Shown: positions 1 through 8,443, numbered from the stretch's first letter. The stretch: DNA of 37,275 nt from a virus (IMGVR_UViG_3300025820_000005:1-37275); one strand, 5' to 3'. Numbers and translations: made by a program. The notes: generated by a model from the sequence alone, not told the origin.

Positions 1-937
1 AACTGATGGCACAGGTGGGTGGACTGCTGACGCTGGAACTTTGGTAAAGACAACTTCGGACGGAACGCTGACGGCTACGCCTAGTGGGACGTTTACGGTA
101 ACGGCTGGGAAAGTTTATAAAGTTACCATGACCGTAAGTGCGGTGAATGGGCTTATTTATTATTATGTTGGTTGGGCGTTTGGGCGTATGTTAACTGAAA
201 CCACTTTTACAGATTATATTATAGCTAGGACAACTAAAAAGATAACTTTTAGAGGCAGCGCAACTGCAACCTGCACAATTACATCTCTTTCAGTTAAAGA
301 AATAACAGACGCTACTGGCGGCTTGACTGTTAATGGTGGTGTTACTGTTAGAGGCCAAACATTAGCACCATATTCATCTTTTTATTATCCAGCGTATAGT
401 TTTGCGGGCTCACCTACTACTGGATTTTTCTGGGCTCCTAATGACGGCTTAGGCGCTGTCTATTCGGGAACACAAGTTATGGTCATTACAAGTGCTCTTT
501 TCGGAGTTCTCGCAGATTTTATCCGCTTAGGGGAGTATAGTTCGCACGTTAGATTATATGACGACGATGCAGATATTCTCGCTATCCGAAACTCGACTCG
601 ACAGAATATTTTCCGTGTTTACAACACCTACACCGATGCCTCCAATTACGAAAGACTTTCTCTTACGGGTGTCCAAGGTGCAAGTGTAAACATCACTGCC
701 GAAAGTGCGGGGACAGGCTCTGCTAATCTGGATTTAGTATTGACTCCGAAGGGAGATGGAGCAGTAAAAGCTAGTAATATTCAGCCGATTATAGATGATA
801 CTTATTATCTTGGGAAAAATGATGATGACTCTCCGCTTGCTTGGAAAGGGGTTATATTAAAAGATACAACTAACGGAAAATATTATCGTATTGAAGTTAT
901 AAGCGGTGTAATTACAGCCACAGATTTAACTGATTAA
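1..937 (+). CDS. Tail fibre / virion protein, 5' end outside window
   Basis: The reading frame is open from the first full codon (base 2) to the stop at 935-937, giving 311 visible residues; the true start lies upstream of the window. The visible part is rich in Thr, Ser, Gly and Tyr with alternating beta-strand-like segments, as in phage fibre shafts. The C-terminal ~50 residues (YYLG..., WKGVILKDTTNGKYYRIEV, ITATDL) resemble the short end module often seen on phage tail-fibre proteins. No enzyme motif is visible. The gene is followed at once by small genes on the same strand. A role as a host-binding or fibre component is inferred from composition and position only. Confidence 0.6.
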   Translation, partial: TDGTGGWTADAGTLVKTTSDGTLTATPSGTFTVTAGKVYKVTMTVSAVNGLIYYYVGWAFGRMLTETTFTDYIIARTTKKITFRGSATATCTITSLSVKEITDATGGLTVNGGVTVRGQTLAPYSSFYYPAYSFAGSPTTGFFWAPNDGLGAVYSGTQVMVITSALFGVLADFIRLGEYSSHVRLYDDDADILAIRNSTRQNIFRVYNTYTDASNYERLSLTGVQGASVNITAESAGTGSANLDLVLTPKGDGAVKASNIQPIIDDTYYLGKNDDDSPLAWKGVILKDTTNGKYYRIEVISGVITATDLTD

Positions 938-951
938 AGAAAGGTATTAAT

Positions 952-1089
952 ATGACAGAACAAGAAATTAAAGCGGAAATATTTGACATCTTAGTTGAGA
1001 TTGAAAAGCATCAAGGCGAAATCCATAAGCTTAACGAAATTAAAAACAAGTTATTAATGGACTTGGAGAAAGCAAAGAGGGAAAAATGA
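952..1089 (+). CDS. Small coiled-coil protein, 45 aa
   Basis: ATG at 952 follows an AAAGG ribosome site at 940-944. The frame runs 45 codons to a TGA at 1087-1089 that overlaps the next start (ATGA at 1086). The product is highly charged and Glu/Lys-rich with a heptad-like pattern (MTEQEIKAEIFDILVEIEKH), so probably a short alpha-helical coiled coil. Translational coupling to the next gene supports it as real. Function is not recognised. Confidence 0.55.
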   Translation: MTEQEIKAEIFDILVEIEKHQGEIHKLNEIKNKLLMDLEKAKREK

Positions 1090-1361
1090 AATATACAATT
1101 ACTTTAACAGAAGAACAGGCGGCGGGATTGGCTTATGCAGTTGACAAGCACAATGCGGAATTAAAAGAAGATAAAAAGCCACTCACGGCAGAGGACTATA
1201 TTTCCTTTGTTTTCGGTCACGTTTGCGAGAGATACCTTGCGTCTATGCGTAAAGACGAAGCAAAGATAGTTTCTGATAATTTTGTAAAAACAGGAATATG
1301 GGAAACTGACGTGGAGGCAATTAAAAAGGCGGAAAAACTTGAAACGGAAGAGGTAAAATGA
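1086..1361 (+). CDS. Hypothetical protein, 91 aa
   Basis: The start ATG overlaps the upstream stop and has GAGGG five bases upstream. The 91-residue product is soluble and largely helical with many acidic and lysine residues. It has a single Cys (VCERYLAS) and no recognisable catalytic motif. It overlaps the next gene by 4 nt (ATGA), so it is part of a tightly packed operon between fibre genes. Family not recognised. Confidence 0.6.
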   Translation: MKYTITLTEEQAAGLAYAVDKHNAELKEDKKPLTAEDYISFVFGHVCERYLASMRKDEAKIVSDNFVKTGIWETDVEAIKKAEKLETEEVK

Positions 1362-1684
1362 TTTATCTAAAATACTATGTCAAAAATGATTTAGGCGGTT
1401 TTGCGGGCAAGGCTTATGCGTTTATAATCCTAATCCACGTTGACTATAAAAACGACAGGGGGCTTTTAGAGCATGAAAAAGTCCACGTCAGGCAATTCTG
1501 GCGCAATCCTTTGCACGGATTGTTCTACAGGTTTTCTAAAAAGTATCGCCTTAAATCAGAAGTCGAAGCGTATCGTAAACAGATTGAATACGGTGCAGAT
1601 ATAGACAACATGGCGTGGTTATTGTGGGACAGATACGACCTTGACATAACGCTAGACGAGGCAAAAAAACTTTTAGAGGGTTAA
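1358..1684 (+). CDS. Putative zinc metallopeptidase-like protein (HExxH), 108 aa
   Basis: Contains HEKVH at residues 39-43, an HExxH zinc-metallopeptidase signature, followed about 25 residues later by SEVEAY, whose Glu68 or Glu70 could be the third zinc ligand (gluzincin layout). An N-terminal hydrophobic stretch (residues ~18-28) precedes the motif. The protein is much shorter than secreted metallopeptidases; short phage proteins with this HExxH...E pattern occur, usually of unknown substrate. Its place among tail-fibre genes suggests either virion maturation or a residual domain. Proteolytic activity is inferred from the motif alone. Confidence 0.55.
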   Translation: MIYLKYYVKNDLGGFAGKAYAFIILIHVDYKNDRGLLEHEKVHVRQFWRNPLHGLFYRFSKKYRLKSEVEAYRKQIEYGADIDNMAWLLWDRYDLDITLDEAKKLLEG

Positions 1685-1685
1685 T

Positions 1686-2219
1686 ATGGCAAATGTTAAA
1701 AAAATAACTCATATATGGAATGAAACTGGATTAACAGTTTATTGTATTATTCGTAAAGATTCAAATTCATATCTGCTTAATAATGCTGACGGTACTTTTG
1801 CAAGTGCACCCGCTGACCCGTATATTTCATTAACTGAAGATGCTACCATAAAAGGACTATATGAATTATCAGAAAGCCGCACAGCGTGGGCTGACGATGA
1901 TTATACGGTTGTAGTTTATAAGCAAGTTGGCGGTTCTCCTAATTTATCAGCAGATACTGCTATAGGTAAGGGAAAGATAGAAATAATAAGTGATACGGAA
2001 GTAGTTAATGTAAGCGTGGAAAAGGTTGCGGGCACGGCGCAGACGGCGGGGGATGTTACAGCAGTAGCAAAACTCATTGAAGACATTTTGAGAAATAAGA
2101 TGACTGTCACGAATGCTACGGGTGCGGTAACGCTGTATGCTGATGATTCAATTACTCCGTTATTGACCACAACATTACAAGATGACTCGACAACTACCAC
2201 CAGATTGAGGTTGACATAA
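1686..2219 (+). CDS. Putative virion/fibre-associated protein, 177 aa
   Basis: Starts 2 nt after the previous stop. The 177 residues are beta-rich with many Thr, Asp and Val, and include an ISLTEDATIKGLYELSES-type segment of the kind seen in phage tail-associated beta-sandwich proteins. The C-terminus (VTLYADDSITPLLTTTLQDD) looks like a beta-stranded end module. The stop overlaps the next ATG (TAATG). Neighbours point to a structural role; no family can be named with certainty. Confidence 0.55.
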   Translation: MANVKKITHIWNETGLTVYCIIRKDSNSYLLNNADGTFASAPADPYISLTEDATIKGLYELSESRTAWADDDYTVVVYKQVGGSPNLSADTAIGKGKIEIISDTEVVNVSVEKVAGTAQTAGDVTAVAKLIEDILRNKMTVTNATGAVTLYADDSITPLLTTTLQDDSTTTTRLRLT

Positions 2220-2446
2220 TGATTACTATAAAAGAATTAAACGAAAAGTATCAAGCAATTAATCCGTTATGGAATCTCGCTGGGGTTGAAGCATGGCTTG
2301 CGAAAAAGGGAATCGAAAGAGATATTATTGACACTACTATAAAGCAGGCGCTCCTTGATTTTTCCCAAGAGACTTTGCCAGAAACAACTTTTATTTTTGA
2401 TAATACAAGAAAGGCAAATTCGCTTGCAAAGTATGGAGAGGCGTAA
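2219..2446 (+). CDS. Hypothetical protein, 75 aa
   Basis: ATG at 2219 overlaps the upstream stop. The 75-residue product is mostly helical (MITIKELNEKYQAINPLWNL...), without Cys, membrane segment or known motif. Translational coupling and collinearity with tail genes support it as a gene. Function unknown. Confidence 0.5.
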   Translation: MITIKELNEKYQAINPLWNLAGVEAWLAKKGIERDIIDTTIKQALLDFSQETLPETTFIFDNTRKANSLAKYGEA

Positions 2447-2481
2447 TAGAACGATTTGGATTTTGGTTTTAAGGAGGATAT

Positions 2482-2638
2482 ATGTACGGTGGATTTTACG
2501 GTGACAACAATGCAAGAAAAAAAAACAAGATGCGTCGAAGTTACATTTACAAAAAAACAGTAGGGCGGTAAATGCGGGGCAGAACGAGAACGCTAGTGTT
2601 TATGTAATACCTGTTGCGACAGTTGCTACTAAAGTTTA
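2482..2638 (+). CDS. Small gene with candidate -1 frameshift at A AAA AAC
   Basis: A strong ribosome site (AAGGAGG, 2471-2477) precedes ATG 2482. Read without a shift the frame gives a basic 29-aa peptide ending at 2571. At 2520-2526 lies A AAA AAC, in exactly the zero-frame register of a canonical -1 slippery heptamer, inside an A9 run (2517-2525). After a -1 shift the frame continues QDASKLHLQKNSRAV... to TAG 2636-2638, just upstream of the next gene's ribosome site, giving a 52-aa product whose second half looks like ordinary protein (SVYVIPVATVATKV). Alternatives are an assembly error in the A run or a decayed gene. Confidence 0.45.
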
Positions 2639-2647
2639 GGAGACAAT

Positions 2648-3850
2648 ATGGCAAGATTTATAAAACAGGGCGTTGCAAGAGATGGCGCTGGAAACGTGAT
2701 AGCAGGCGCCACGATAAGTGTTTATGAGGCTGGAACTACGACAGTTGCCAATATTTATGCGACGGCTAGTGGCGGAACGGCGGTAAACTCAGTTGAGTCT
2801 GGAACTGACGGTTCGTTTTCTTTTTACGTAGATGACGGCGACTACGCAAGAACACAGAAGTTCAAAATAGTATTATCAAAATCAAACTATACTTCTCAAA
2901 CTTGGGATAATGTAATTTTGATGGATGCGTCAGAGGTTGCGGCGGCTGCTGTATTAAATACGGCGGGAACCTCTACATCTGGCAATCTACCGATGTTTAA
3001 TGATACAAGTGGTCTTTCGGTAGAAGATTCTGGGGTTGCACTAACTGATTTATTAACGAAAGATGATTATGCCGCCCATTCAATTCTTGCCGCTGATACG
3101 GCAGGTACTCCCGTTGCGGTTGAACTAGCTGCATCACAGTTAATCGGAAGAAAAGCTACTGGTGAGATTGTTGCGCTATCAAAAGCAGACCTACAGACAA
3201 TTATTAATGTAGAGGATGGTGCTAATAACTACAACCTTCCCACTGCTTCTACAGATACACTCGGAGGTGTGAAAGTAGGAAGTGGTTTGGGGGTATCTGA
3301 AGGGGTTTTATCTACTGAAGAGGGCAGTGATGAAGATGCAGTTCATTTGAGTGAAGAAGCTGAAATTTCTACTCTTTCTGACAAAGCAGCTCCCGCCCTT
3401 AATGACATATTCTTAATCGAAGACAGTGCAAGCTCTCCTGCATTTGGTAAAAAGAAAATTTCTTACAACACCATACGGGATTATATTCGGGAAGAAGTTT
3501 CGACGTGGACAGGGACTTTTACCAATAAAAGAATTACTAAAAGAACGGTTGCGGTTACTTCTCATGCCACGCCTACTTTAAACACTGACAATGCGGATAT
3601 AGCAACTATTCTTGCACTCGATACAGACATTACCAATATGTCCACAAATTTAAGTGGGACGCCAGTAGCAGGGGATATGATACTGTTTAGATTTAAGGAT
3701 GATGGAACGGCAAGAGCTATCGAATGGGGAACTTCTTTTGAGAGTTATCTTGAGGCACTTCCAACGACTACAGTTGAGAGCAAGGAACTTGCGGTATTGT
3801 TTCTTTATCGTTCTAAATGGAGTTGTGTATATGCAGGTTCGGAGGCATAA
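2648..3850 (+). CDS. Tail fibre / receptor-binding-like protein, 400 aa
   Basis: The N-terminal ~90 residues (GAGNVIAGATISVYEAGTTT...) resemble the carboxypeptidase-regulatory-like beta-sandwich domain common at the start of phage fibre proteins. The middle carries an LGGVKVGSGLGVSEGVLS segment typical of fibre shafts, then a DIFLIEDSAS linker. The C-terminal ~110 residues (beginning FTNKRITKRTVAVTSHATP) look like a compact end domain found on other tail fibres. Ribosome site TAGGAG is 6 nt before the ATG; the stop abuts the next ATG. Predicted host-recognition or fibre component; the receptor cannot be deduced. Confidence 0.7.
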   Translation: MARFIKQGVARDGAGNVIAGATISVYEAGTTTVANIYATASGGTAVNSVESGTDGSFSFYVDDGDYARTQKFKIVLSKSNYTSQTWDNVILMDASEVAAAAVLNTAGTSTSGNLPMFNDTSGLSVEDSGVALTDLLTKDDYAAHSILAADTAGTPVAVELAASQLIGRKATGEIVALSKADLQTIINVEDGANNYNLPTASTDTLGGVKVGSGLGVSEGVLSTEEGSDEDAVHLSEEAEISTLSDKAAPALNDIFLIEDSASSPAFGKKKISYNTIRDYIREEVSTWTGTFTNKRITKRTVAVTSHATPTLNTDNADIATILALDTDITNMSTNLSGTPVAGDMILFRFKDDGTARAIEWGTSFESYLEALPTTTVESKELAVLFLYRSKWSCVYAGSEA

Positions 3851-4378
3851 ATGACGCAAAAAGACATTGACAGATTACTGGCGGGAAGAAAAGTGGTGGA
3901 CGACTATCGTAGCGTTGCGGCTTCTTACCGTGAAGCTGACACACTAAGCAAAGTGACGGCGAAAAAGACTGATATTGCGTTAGCGAAAGAAAAATACCAA
4001 GACCGTGAAAAGGCAACGGAGAAGATGCACAATGGACTTTATAAACTTGGTTTTGGAAAAGGAGCAGACCCATCAGCATTTGAAAGCTTTATGGAATTTA
4101 ATAATGATATGAATTTTAAAGTATTTAAAGAATGTCGTCCCATTAAGGGTGAATGTGACTTATGTGTGGGATATGATAAAGACCCACCGTGTAAAGTATA
4201 TTATAAGGAAAAAGCCTGTATCAATACATTTACTCCTTTGCTAGATGATAAAATATACAAAATATCATTTGACCGGTTCACTGGGAGAACACCATGTCAG
4301 GCTTGTCCTCCTGGACATGGCTTTCAACCTGATACAGCTAATTACAAAGAACTGCCTTTTGACGTGGGGTGGAAATAA
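3851..4378 (+). CDS. Cysteine-rich hypothetical protein, 175 aa
   Basis: ATG directly follows the fibre stop. Residues ~1-65 are charged and helical. The second half holds a dense set of cysteines (CRPIKGECDLC, CKVYYKEKAC, CQACPPGH), suggesting a metal-binding or disulfide-stabilised knob. The stop overlaps the next ATG (TAATG), so it is translated with its neighbours. No known family recognised; a virion accessory role is inferred from position. Confidence 0.5.
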   Translation: MTQKDIDRLLAGRKVVDDYRSVAASYREADTLSKVTAKKTDIALAKEKYQDREKATEKMHNGLYKLGFGKGADPSAFESFMEFNNDMNFKVFKECRPIKGECDLCVGYDKDPPCKVYYKEKACINTFTPLLDDKIYKISFDRFTGRTPCQACPPGHGFQPDTANYKELPFDVGWK

Positions 4379-4920
4379 TGGCTACCGAAACTTTACGCCC
4401 GAATGATAATGGTGATTTATCACAATGTTATGGGTCTGATTACGACTACACTAATAACTATCAACTGATTAATGAAGAAACCGCAAATGATGCTGATTAT
4501 GTTAAGGGTGTTAGTAGTCCTTCTGTTGACCTTTATAATATACCCTCAACGGCAATTCCGGCGGGTTCAACAATTAATAAAGTTACTTTTTATGGACGGT
4601 TTGCCAGACGTGATTACGGTATTTCAACTGGTGATTGCAAGTTCGCTTACAAAAGTGGTGGCTCAACATATTACAGTTCATCATTAGCGGAGACAACCTC
4701 ATATAGTGAGTTTTCTTGGGAACAGACGACAAATCAGAAGACATCGGCGGCATGGACAATAGATGATATTAATGCTCTTCAAATCGGCGTTGCCTTGTAT
4801 TATTATGAGGTGGATAAAAGTAGCTCAAGAGGTCTGTGCTCCCAACTCTGGATAGTTATTGATTATACGGAAAAAAACATGGAAGAAAACAATGCTTGGC
4901 TTATGTTCTTTATGAGGTAA
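4378..4920 (+). CDS. Putative beta-sandwich virion protein, 180 aa
   Basis: I take ATG 4378, which overlaps the upstream stop, rather than a GTG nine bases earlier. The 180-aa product is beta-rich and Tyr/Ser-rich (VTFYGRFARRDYGI, KFAYKSGGSTYYSSS) and ends in SQLWIVIDYTE, a pattern seen in jelly-roll-like phage surface proteins. Position after two fibre genes suggests a fibre accessory or decoration role. Not assigned to a named family. Confidence 0.5.
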   Translation: MATETLRPNDNGDLSQCYGSDYDYTNNYQLINEETANDADYVKGVSSPSVDLYNIPSTAIPAGSTINKVTFYGRFARRDYGISTGDCKFAYKSGGSTYYSSSLAETTSYSEFSWEQTTNQKTSAAWTIDDINALQIGVALYYYEVDKSSSRGLCSQLWIVIDYTEKNMEENNAWLMFFMR

Positions 4921-4922
4921 TT

Positions 4923-5132
4923 ATGATTGACTTTGATAAAAATAGACGATTCAGAAGATTAATACTTGCTTGGATAATGCTGTTGATTACCGTGTTTGTT
5001 ACGTGGGCATTTATTGACCCACCTGATATTCCACAGCATACAGCACAGGTGATTCTAGGTGTTATAGGGCTTCTGGCTGTCGGCTTTGGATTTTACCAAT
5101 GGCATAAAAGAAAAGACGAGGAAAAAAATTGA
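4923..5132 (+). CDS. Holin-like small membrane protein, 69 aa
   Basis: ATG 4923 has GAGG (4915-4918) upstream; a longer in-frame form starting at TTG 4896 lacks a ribosome site. The product has two hydrophobic helices (~residues 13-30 and 39-58), a basic N-terminus and a charged C-terminus (HKRKDEEKN), the size and topology of class II-type holins. It stands immediately before the spanin pair and the endolysin, the standard place for a holin. Function is inferred from topology and context; small holins share little sequence. Confidence 0.6.
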   Translation: MIDFDKNRRFRRLILAWIMLLITVFVTWAFIDPPDIPQHTAQVILGVIGLLAVGFGFYQWHKRKDEEKN

Positions 5133-5500
5133 CCAAATATTTTCTTATTAGCACGGCGGTTTTGCTTGCGGTAATCGCAGGGCTTTCGCTATATGCAAAA
5201 AGTGCGAAATATGAACGTGACTTTTTCAAATTACAATATGAAGTGGCTCACGCCGCAAATCTAGCCAACGAAGAAGCTGTAAAAGAACTGATAAGAGAAA
5301 AAGCCAAAACAGAAAGACTGCTAAGCGAAAGAATAAAAGAACAAAAACAGATGGAAGAAACATTCAGAAAAGAACTTGAACAAAGAAACAAAGAAATTGC
5401 CGAATTGAGAAAGCATGAAGAAGTTGCTGATTGGCTTGATAGCCCTGTGCCTGGCCATTTTATTGACTGGCTGCGTGGGCAAGCCGATAATAAAAACTGA
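5129..5500 (+). CDS. Rz: i-spanin (Rz-like)
   Basis: TTG start at 5129, preceded by GAGG, overlaps the upstream stop by 3 nt. The 123-aa protein has one N-terminal membrane helix (residues ~4-22), then a long charged coiled coil (~35-100), and ends with WLDSPVPGHFIDWLRGQ, which matches the W..(T/S)PVP end of Rz proteins. i-spanins sit in the inner membrane and bind the o-spanin lipoprotein across the periplasm to fuse inner and outer membranes at lysis. A lipoprotein gene begins inside its 3' third in another frame, the classical Rz/Rz1 nesting. This implies a Gram-negative host. Confidence 0.85.
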   Translation: MTKYFLISTAVLLAVIAGLSLYAKSAKYERDFFKLQYEVAHAANLANEEAVKELIREKAKTERLLSERIKEQKQMEETFRKELEQRNKEIAELRKHEEVADWLDSPVPGHFIDWLRGQADNKN

Positions 5501-5690
5501 AGTTGTTAAGGTATATCCGCCTGCGAGTTTTGTTCAGGAAATAAAAGAACCTGAACTGCTCGAATATCCTGGTAAGTTGACAACAGGCGAATTGATTAAT
5601 TATCTTTGGTTGCGTGGTGATTTGTATAGGAAAGCGTTTCAGGAAGCTGAAGCGGATAAAGCAAAAATAAAAAAATGGATGGAGGAATGA
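5415..5690 (+). CDS. Rz1: o-spanin lipoprotein (Rz1-like), partly nested in Rz
   Basis: Starts at ATG 5415 within the i-spanin gene, in a different frame, and runs past its end. The 91-aa product begins MKKLLIGLIALCLAILLTGC, a signal peptide with lipobox LTGC and acylation site Cys20, followed by a short Pro-containing segment (VKVYPP). This is the arrangement of outer-membrane o-spanins. The C-terminal half is longer than in lambda Rz1 and helical. It should pair with the i-spanin to disrupt the outer membrane. Called from lipobox plus nesting. Confidence 0.85.
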   Translation: MKKLLIGLIALCLAILLTGCVGKPIIKTEVVKVYPPASFVQEIKEPELLEYPGKLTTGELINYLWLRGDLYRKAFQEAEADKAKIKKWMEE

Positions 5691-5692
5691 TT

Positions 5693-5827
5693 ATGGACAT
5701 TGTAGGGGCGTTTTTAAAAGGTTTTTTGGGTGGTTTATTTATCGGTGCAAGCGGAATTATCGCTATCTTGATAGTGGTGTATAAGAACAACAAACAGAAG
5801 ATTTTGGACTGGCTTTCAACTCACTAG
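5693..5827 (+). CDS. Single-span membrane peptide, 44 aa
   Basis: A GGAGG site at 5681-5685 is spaced well for ATG 5693 (an in-frame ATG at 5687 is too close). The 44-aa product is a Gly/Ile/Leu-rich hydrophobic helix (~residues 4-30) followed by a basic tail (YKNNKQKILDW). It lies between the spanins and another membrane protein, so it may be a second holin, antiholin or lysis-timing peptide. No specific family recognised. Confidence 0.55.
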   Translation: MDIVGAFLKGFLGGLFIGASGIIAILIVVYKNNKQKILDWLSTH

Positions 5828-5833
5828 GAGGTT

Positions 5834-6280
5834 ATGGTGGATGGTATTGTAATTAGTGGGGTAATTGTAAATGGCTCTTTGCTTGGGCTTGTGGTGTTTT
5901 TCTTTGTGCGGTGGATGAACAGGGTCGAAGCCGATAGGAAAGAAGATAGGGCATTAGCGGAAAAATATAGAATAAAGGACAGGGACGAAGTAAGAAGGAT
6001 AGTTGAAGTCGTTGCTGACAGGGCGGAGCGCACCGCTAAGGCTATTGCCGACAAGGCAGAACTGACATCAAGGGATATAAAAGAGAGAATAGAAGCTAAT
6101 AGGTTGTTTTATGCACAATCTTACTCTGATATTAAACAGGTAAATATTGACTTTAAACACTCAATAGATAAACTCGCTGATAAGGTAGGTGTTCAAAATG
6201 GCAGAATAAATAGACTCGAAAAGGATTTAGCGGCGCAAACCGCCATTTGTGTTGAAAGAAACAAAAAGAGAAGTGCATAA
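5834..6280 (+). CDS. Membrane-anchored coiled-coil protein of lysis block, 148 aa
   Basis: AGGAGG lies just before ATG 5834. One N-terminal membrane helix (residues ~5-25) is followed by an arginine- and lysine-rich coiled coil (~30-140; AERTAKAIADKAELTSRDI). Such anchor-plus-coil proteins accompany holins in several phages. The two Cys/Arg-rich C-terminal turns carry no motif. It may aid holin or endolysin function or host-membrane attachment; evidence is topology and position only. Confidence 0.55.
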   Translation: MVDGIVISGVIVNGSLLGLVVFFFVRWMNRVEADRKEDRALAEKYRIKDRDEVRRIVEVVADRAERTAKAIADKAELTSRDIKERIEANRLFYAQSYSDIKQVNIDFKHSIDKLADKVGVQNGRINRLEKDLAAQTAICVERNKKRSA

Positions 6281-6298
6281 GAAGAACAGGAGGGAAAG

Positions 6299-6793
6299 AT
6301 GAGCTTAAGGGATTTAAATGCTAAGATGCCTGGTGCGCCAAATTTCCAGTATAAGGAAGTCATCGAATCTTATGAAGCTACTCGGCTTGGTATTGACAAC
6401 ACTCCAAACGAAGAACAATGGAAGAACGCCGAGGAAACGGCTAGGGTAATTCTTCAACCTATTAGAAATAAATTTGGTCGCTTGAGGGCTAGTTCATGGT
6501 TCAGGTGTCCGCAACTGAATACCGCAGTTAAATCAAGCGATACTTCTCATCATTTAACAGGTAGGGCGGTGGATAAAAAGCCGTTGGTAGCGTCTGTGAC
6601 TCTGATGCAGGTATTGTGTTTTGTTTATGATAATTTGCCTTTCCGAGAACTGATAGCAGAATTTTTTCCTCATGGTTGGGTTCATACGGCATATGTAAAA
6701 GGGGACAATTCCAGAATATTGAAGTTGAAAGATGCTAATCATCATTATTCAATAATAGACATTGATTACTTAATAAAGTTATACGGAAGGTAG
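6299..6793 (+). CDS. Peptidoglycan peptidase endolysin, M15-like
   Basis: The 164-aa protein carries the zinc-site pattern of M15A D-Ala-D-Ala peptidases: SWFRCP....N near residue 66, then S83-x-H85-x-x-G88-x-A90-x-D92, then W127-x-H129. His85, Asp92 and His129 are the expected zinc ligands. Members cut peptide cross-links of peptidoglycan and are frequent phage endolysins. It lacks a signal peptide, so it would need a holin for release; membrane-protein genes stand just upstream. Ribosome site GGAGGG is 6 nt from the ATG. Length fits a single-domain endolysin. Confidence 0.85.
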   Translation: MSLRDLNAKMPGAPNFQYKEVIESYEATRLGIDNTPNEEQWKNAEETARVILQPIRNKFGRLRASSWFRCPQLNTAVKSSDTSHHLTGRAVDKKPLVASVTLMQVLCFVYDNLPFRELIAEFFPHGWVHTAYVKGDNSRILKLKDANHHYSIIDIDYLIKLYGR

Positions 6794-6801
6794 GAGATTT
6801 A

Positions 6802-8430
6802 ATGCAGCAGGGCGCTGAAGATTATAATAGCTGGGCTGGCTTCTTTTCCTATAAACCGACGCAGGTATTGCATTGGCTGTTAAACAGTCCGTGTAAAATT
6901 ACTTGCCTTTTTACGGGCAATCAATTCGGAAAGAATGAGACTGCAGTAATGGATTATATCTTTTCTATTTTAGGCTGGCACCCCAATAAAAATAAAAACA
7001 TTACAGATTCAGATTCAGTAAGAACTTTGCGGTTTGCGTCCCAAACTCTTCCAGGGGAAAAAGAGGAAGACGAGGTAAGGAATACGCAATATCCGGCTTT
7101 TAAACGAAGATTCCCGTCTACACTTATAGAGAAAGAAATAACAGCAAGAAAGCCAGTAATGACAGTAAAAGTTCCTACGGGTAAGAATGTTAATATAGAG
7201 TATGTTTCATTCTCTCAGGATGTTCAGGCTGGTGCTGGCGTACAACGCAGAAGAACCTGGATTGATGAAGAATGCAATAGGGATTTTTTTGATGAACAAA
7301 TCCCCCGCCTACTGGCTGCTGATGGGGATATACTGTTTACCTTTACCCCAGTCCCTGGTGCTATCGGCTGGGAATTTGATGAATTGTATGAAAGAGCAAA
7401 GTATATATACAGAACAAAAACCGTCAGAGATAGAATATTTCAGCGCACAGGAGAAACACTCCCTGAATGCGAAATAACAACCAGTAAGGACGATATATGC
7501 GTTATTATGGCTGCTACTGATGATAATCCTATTTATGAGGATTTAGCCAAGAGACGGTCTGAAATGGTAGGTAAACCTGTTACGGCTAAAGAATACATAG
7601 ACTCCATGTTTGATATGTATGATGATGAAGATGTTGTAGACGCAAGGCGCTATGGTTTATTCAGGCAATTATCTGGTAAAATTTATAAATCATTTACGCA
7701 GAAAATCCATGTTATAAGACAAGAGGAATATTTTCCTCATGGCGTCCCTGAATACTGGAAGCATTTTAGGGGGATAGATTACCATACGTCAAATCCGTGG
7801 GCGTGTGTATGGCTTTCTGTTTCTCCGCAGGATGAAATCTTTATCTGGTGCGATTACTCAGCAAGTCCGCAGCGTATGATAACCTATGATATAGCCCTGA
7901 ATATTGCTCAAAGAAGTGGAAATTATAAATATCTGTTAAACTTAATTGACCCATTGGCAAACAGCAAACAGGTTAATACTAACTTAACCACAGTAGAAGA
8001 TATGAATAGATTTTTTATCCAGTTCAAAAAAGACGGTGTGGGAACTGGTGGGTATTGGCAAGGATGGGATACTAAAGGCGGAAGGGGCAGAGAGGAGATG
8101 ACGAAGCGGCTCCTCAATTCCTTGAAAGTAGGCAAACCATTCAATAACAAAGTTATCACAGGCGAAGGGGATATGCAGCGAACTACCATATTGCCGACTA
8201 TATGGATAACTGATAATTGCACTCATCTTATTGATGCCATGAAAAACTGGAGATTAGAGGAATGGGGTTCGAGAGAGATGTTGAGCCGTAATGACCCGAA
8301 AGAGGCGGCGCAACGTAAGTGGTCGCACTTTCCTATCACTGTGGAATCGATGTTAAAAAACCCTATGATTTCAAATGCAAGGTGGGGAGTTGTTACTGGT
8401 AAGCCACTAAAGAGAAAAACCTATTTTTAG
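6802..8430 (+). CDS. terL: Terminase large subunit
   Basis: The 542-aa protein has an N-terminal ATPase with a Walker A-like loop TGNQFGKNET (Gly39, Gly43, Lys44; the usual Ser/Thr after Lys is Asn45), Walker B RTWIDEE (Asp155, Glu156) and coupling motif LFTFTP (~residue 175). The C-terminal nuclease starts at FRGIDYHTSNPW (Asp326). This motor packages phage DNA through the portal and cuts it at headful or specific ends. Ribosome site AGGAG precedes the ATG. No terS-like gene is obvious next to it. The Asn in the P-loop is unusual. Confidence 0.9.
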   Translation: MQQGAEDYNSWAGFFSYKPTQVLHWLLNSPCKITCLFTGNQFGKNETAVMDYIFSILGWHPNKNKNITDSDSVRTLRFASQTLPGEKEEDEVRNTQYPAFKRRFPSTLIEKEITARKPVMTVKVPTGKNVNIEYVSFSQDVQAGAGVQRRRTWIDEECNRDFFDEQIPRLLAADGDILFTFTPVPGAIGWEFDELYERAKYIYRTKTVRDRIFQRTGETLPECEITTSKDDICVIMAATDDNPIYEDLAKRRSEMVGKPVTAKEYIDSMFDMYDDEDVVDARRYGLFRQLSGKIYKSFTQKIHVIRQEEYFPHGVPEYWKHFRGIDYHTSNPWACVWLSVSPQDEIFIWCDYSASPQRMITYDIALNIAQRSGNYKYLLNLIDPLANSKQVNTNLTTVEDMNRFFIQFKKDGVGTGGYWQGWDTKGGRGREEMTKRLLNSLKVGKPFNNKVITGEGDMQRTTILPTIWITDNCTHLIDAMKNWRLEEWGSREMLSRNDPKEAAQRKWSHFPITVESMLKNPMISNARWGVVTGKPLKRKTYF

Positions 8431-8443
8431 AAAGGAGTCTATC

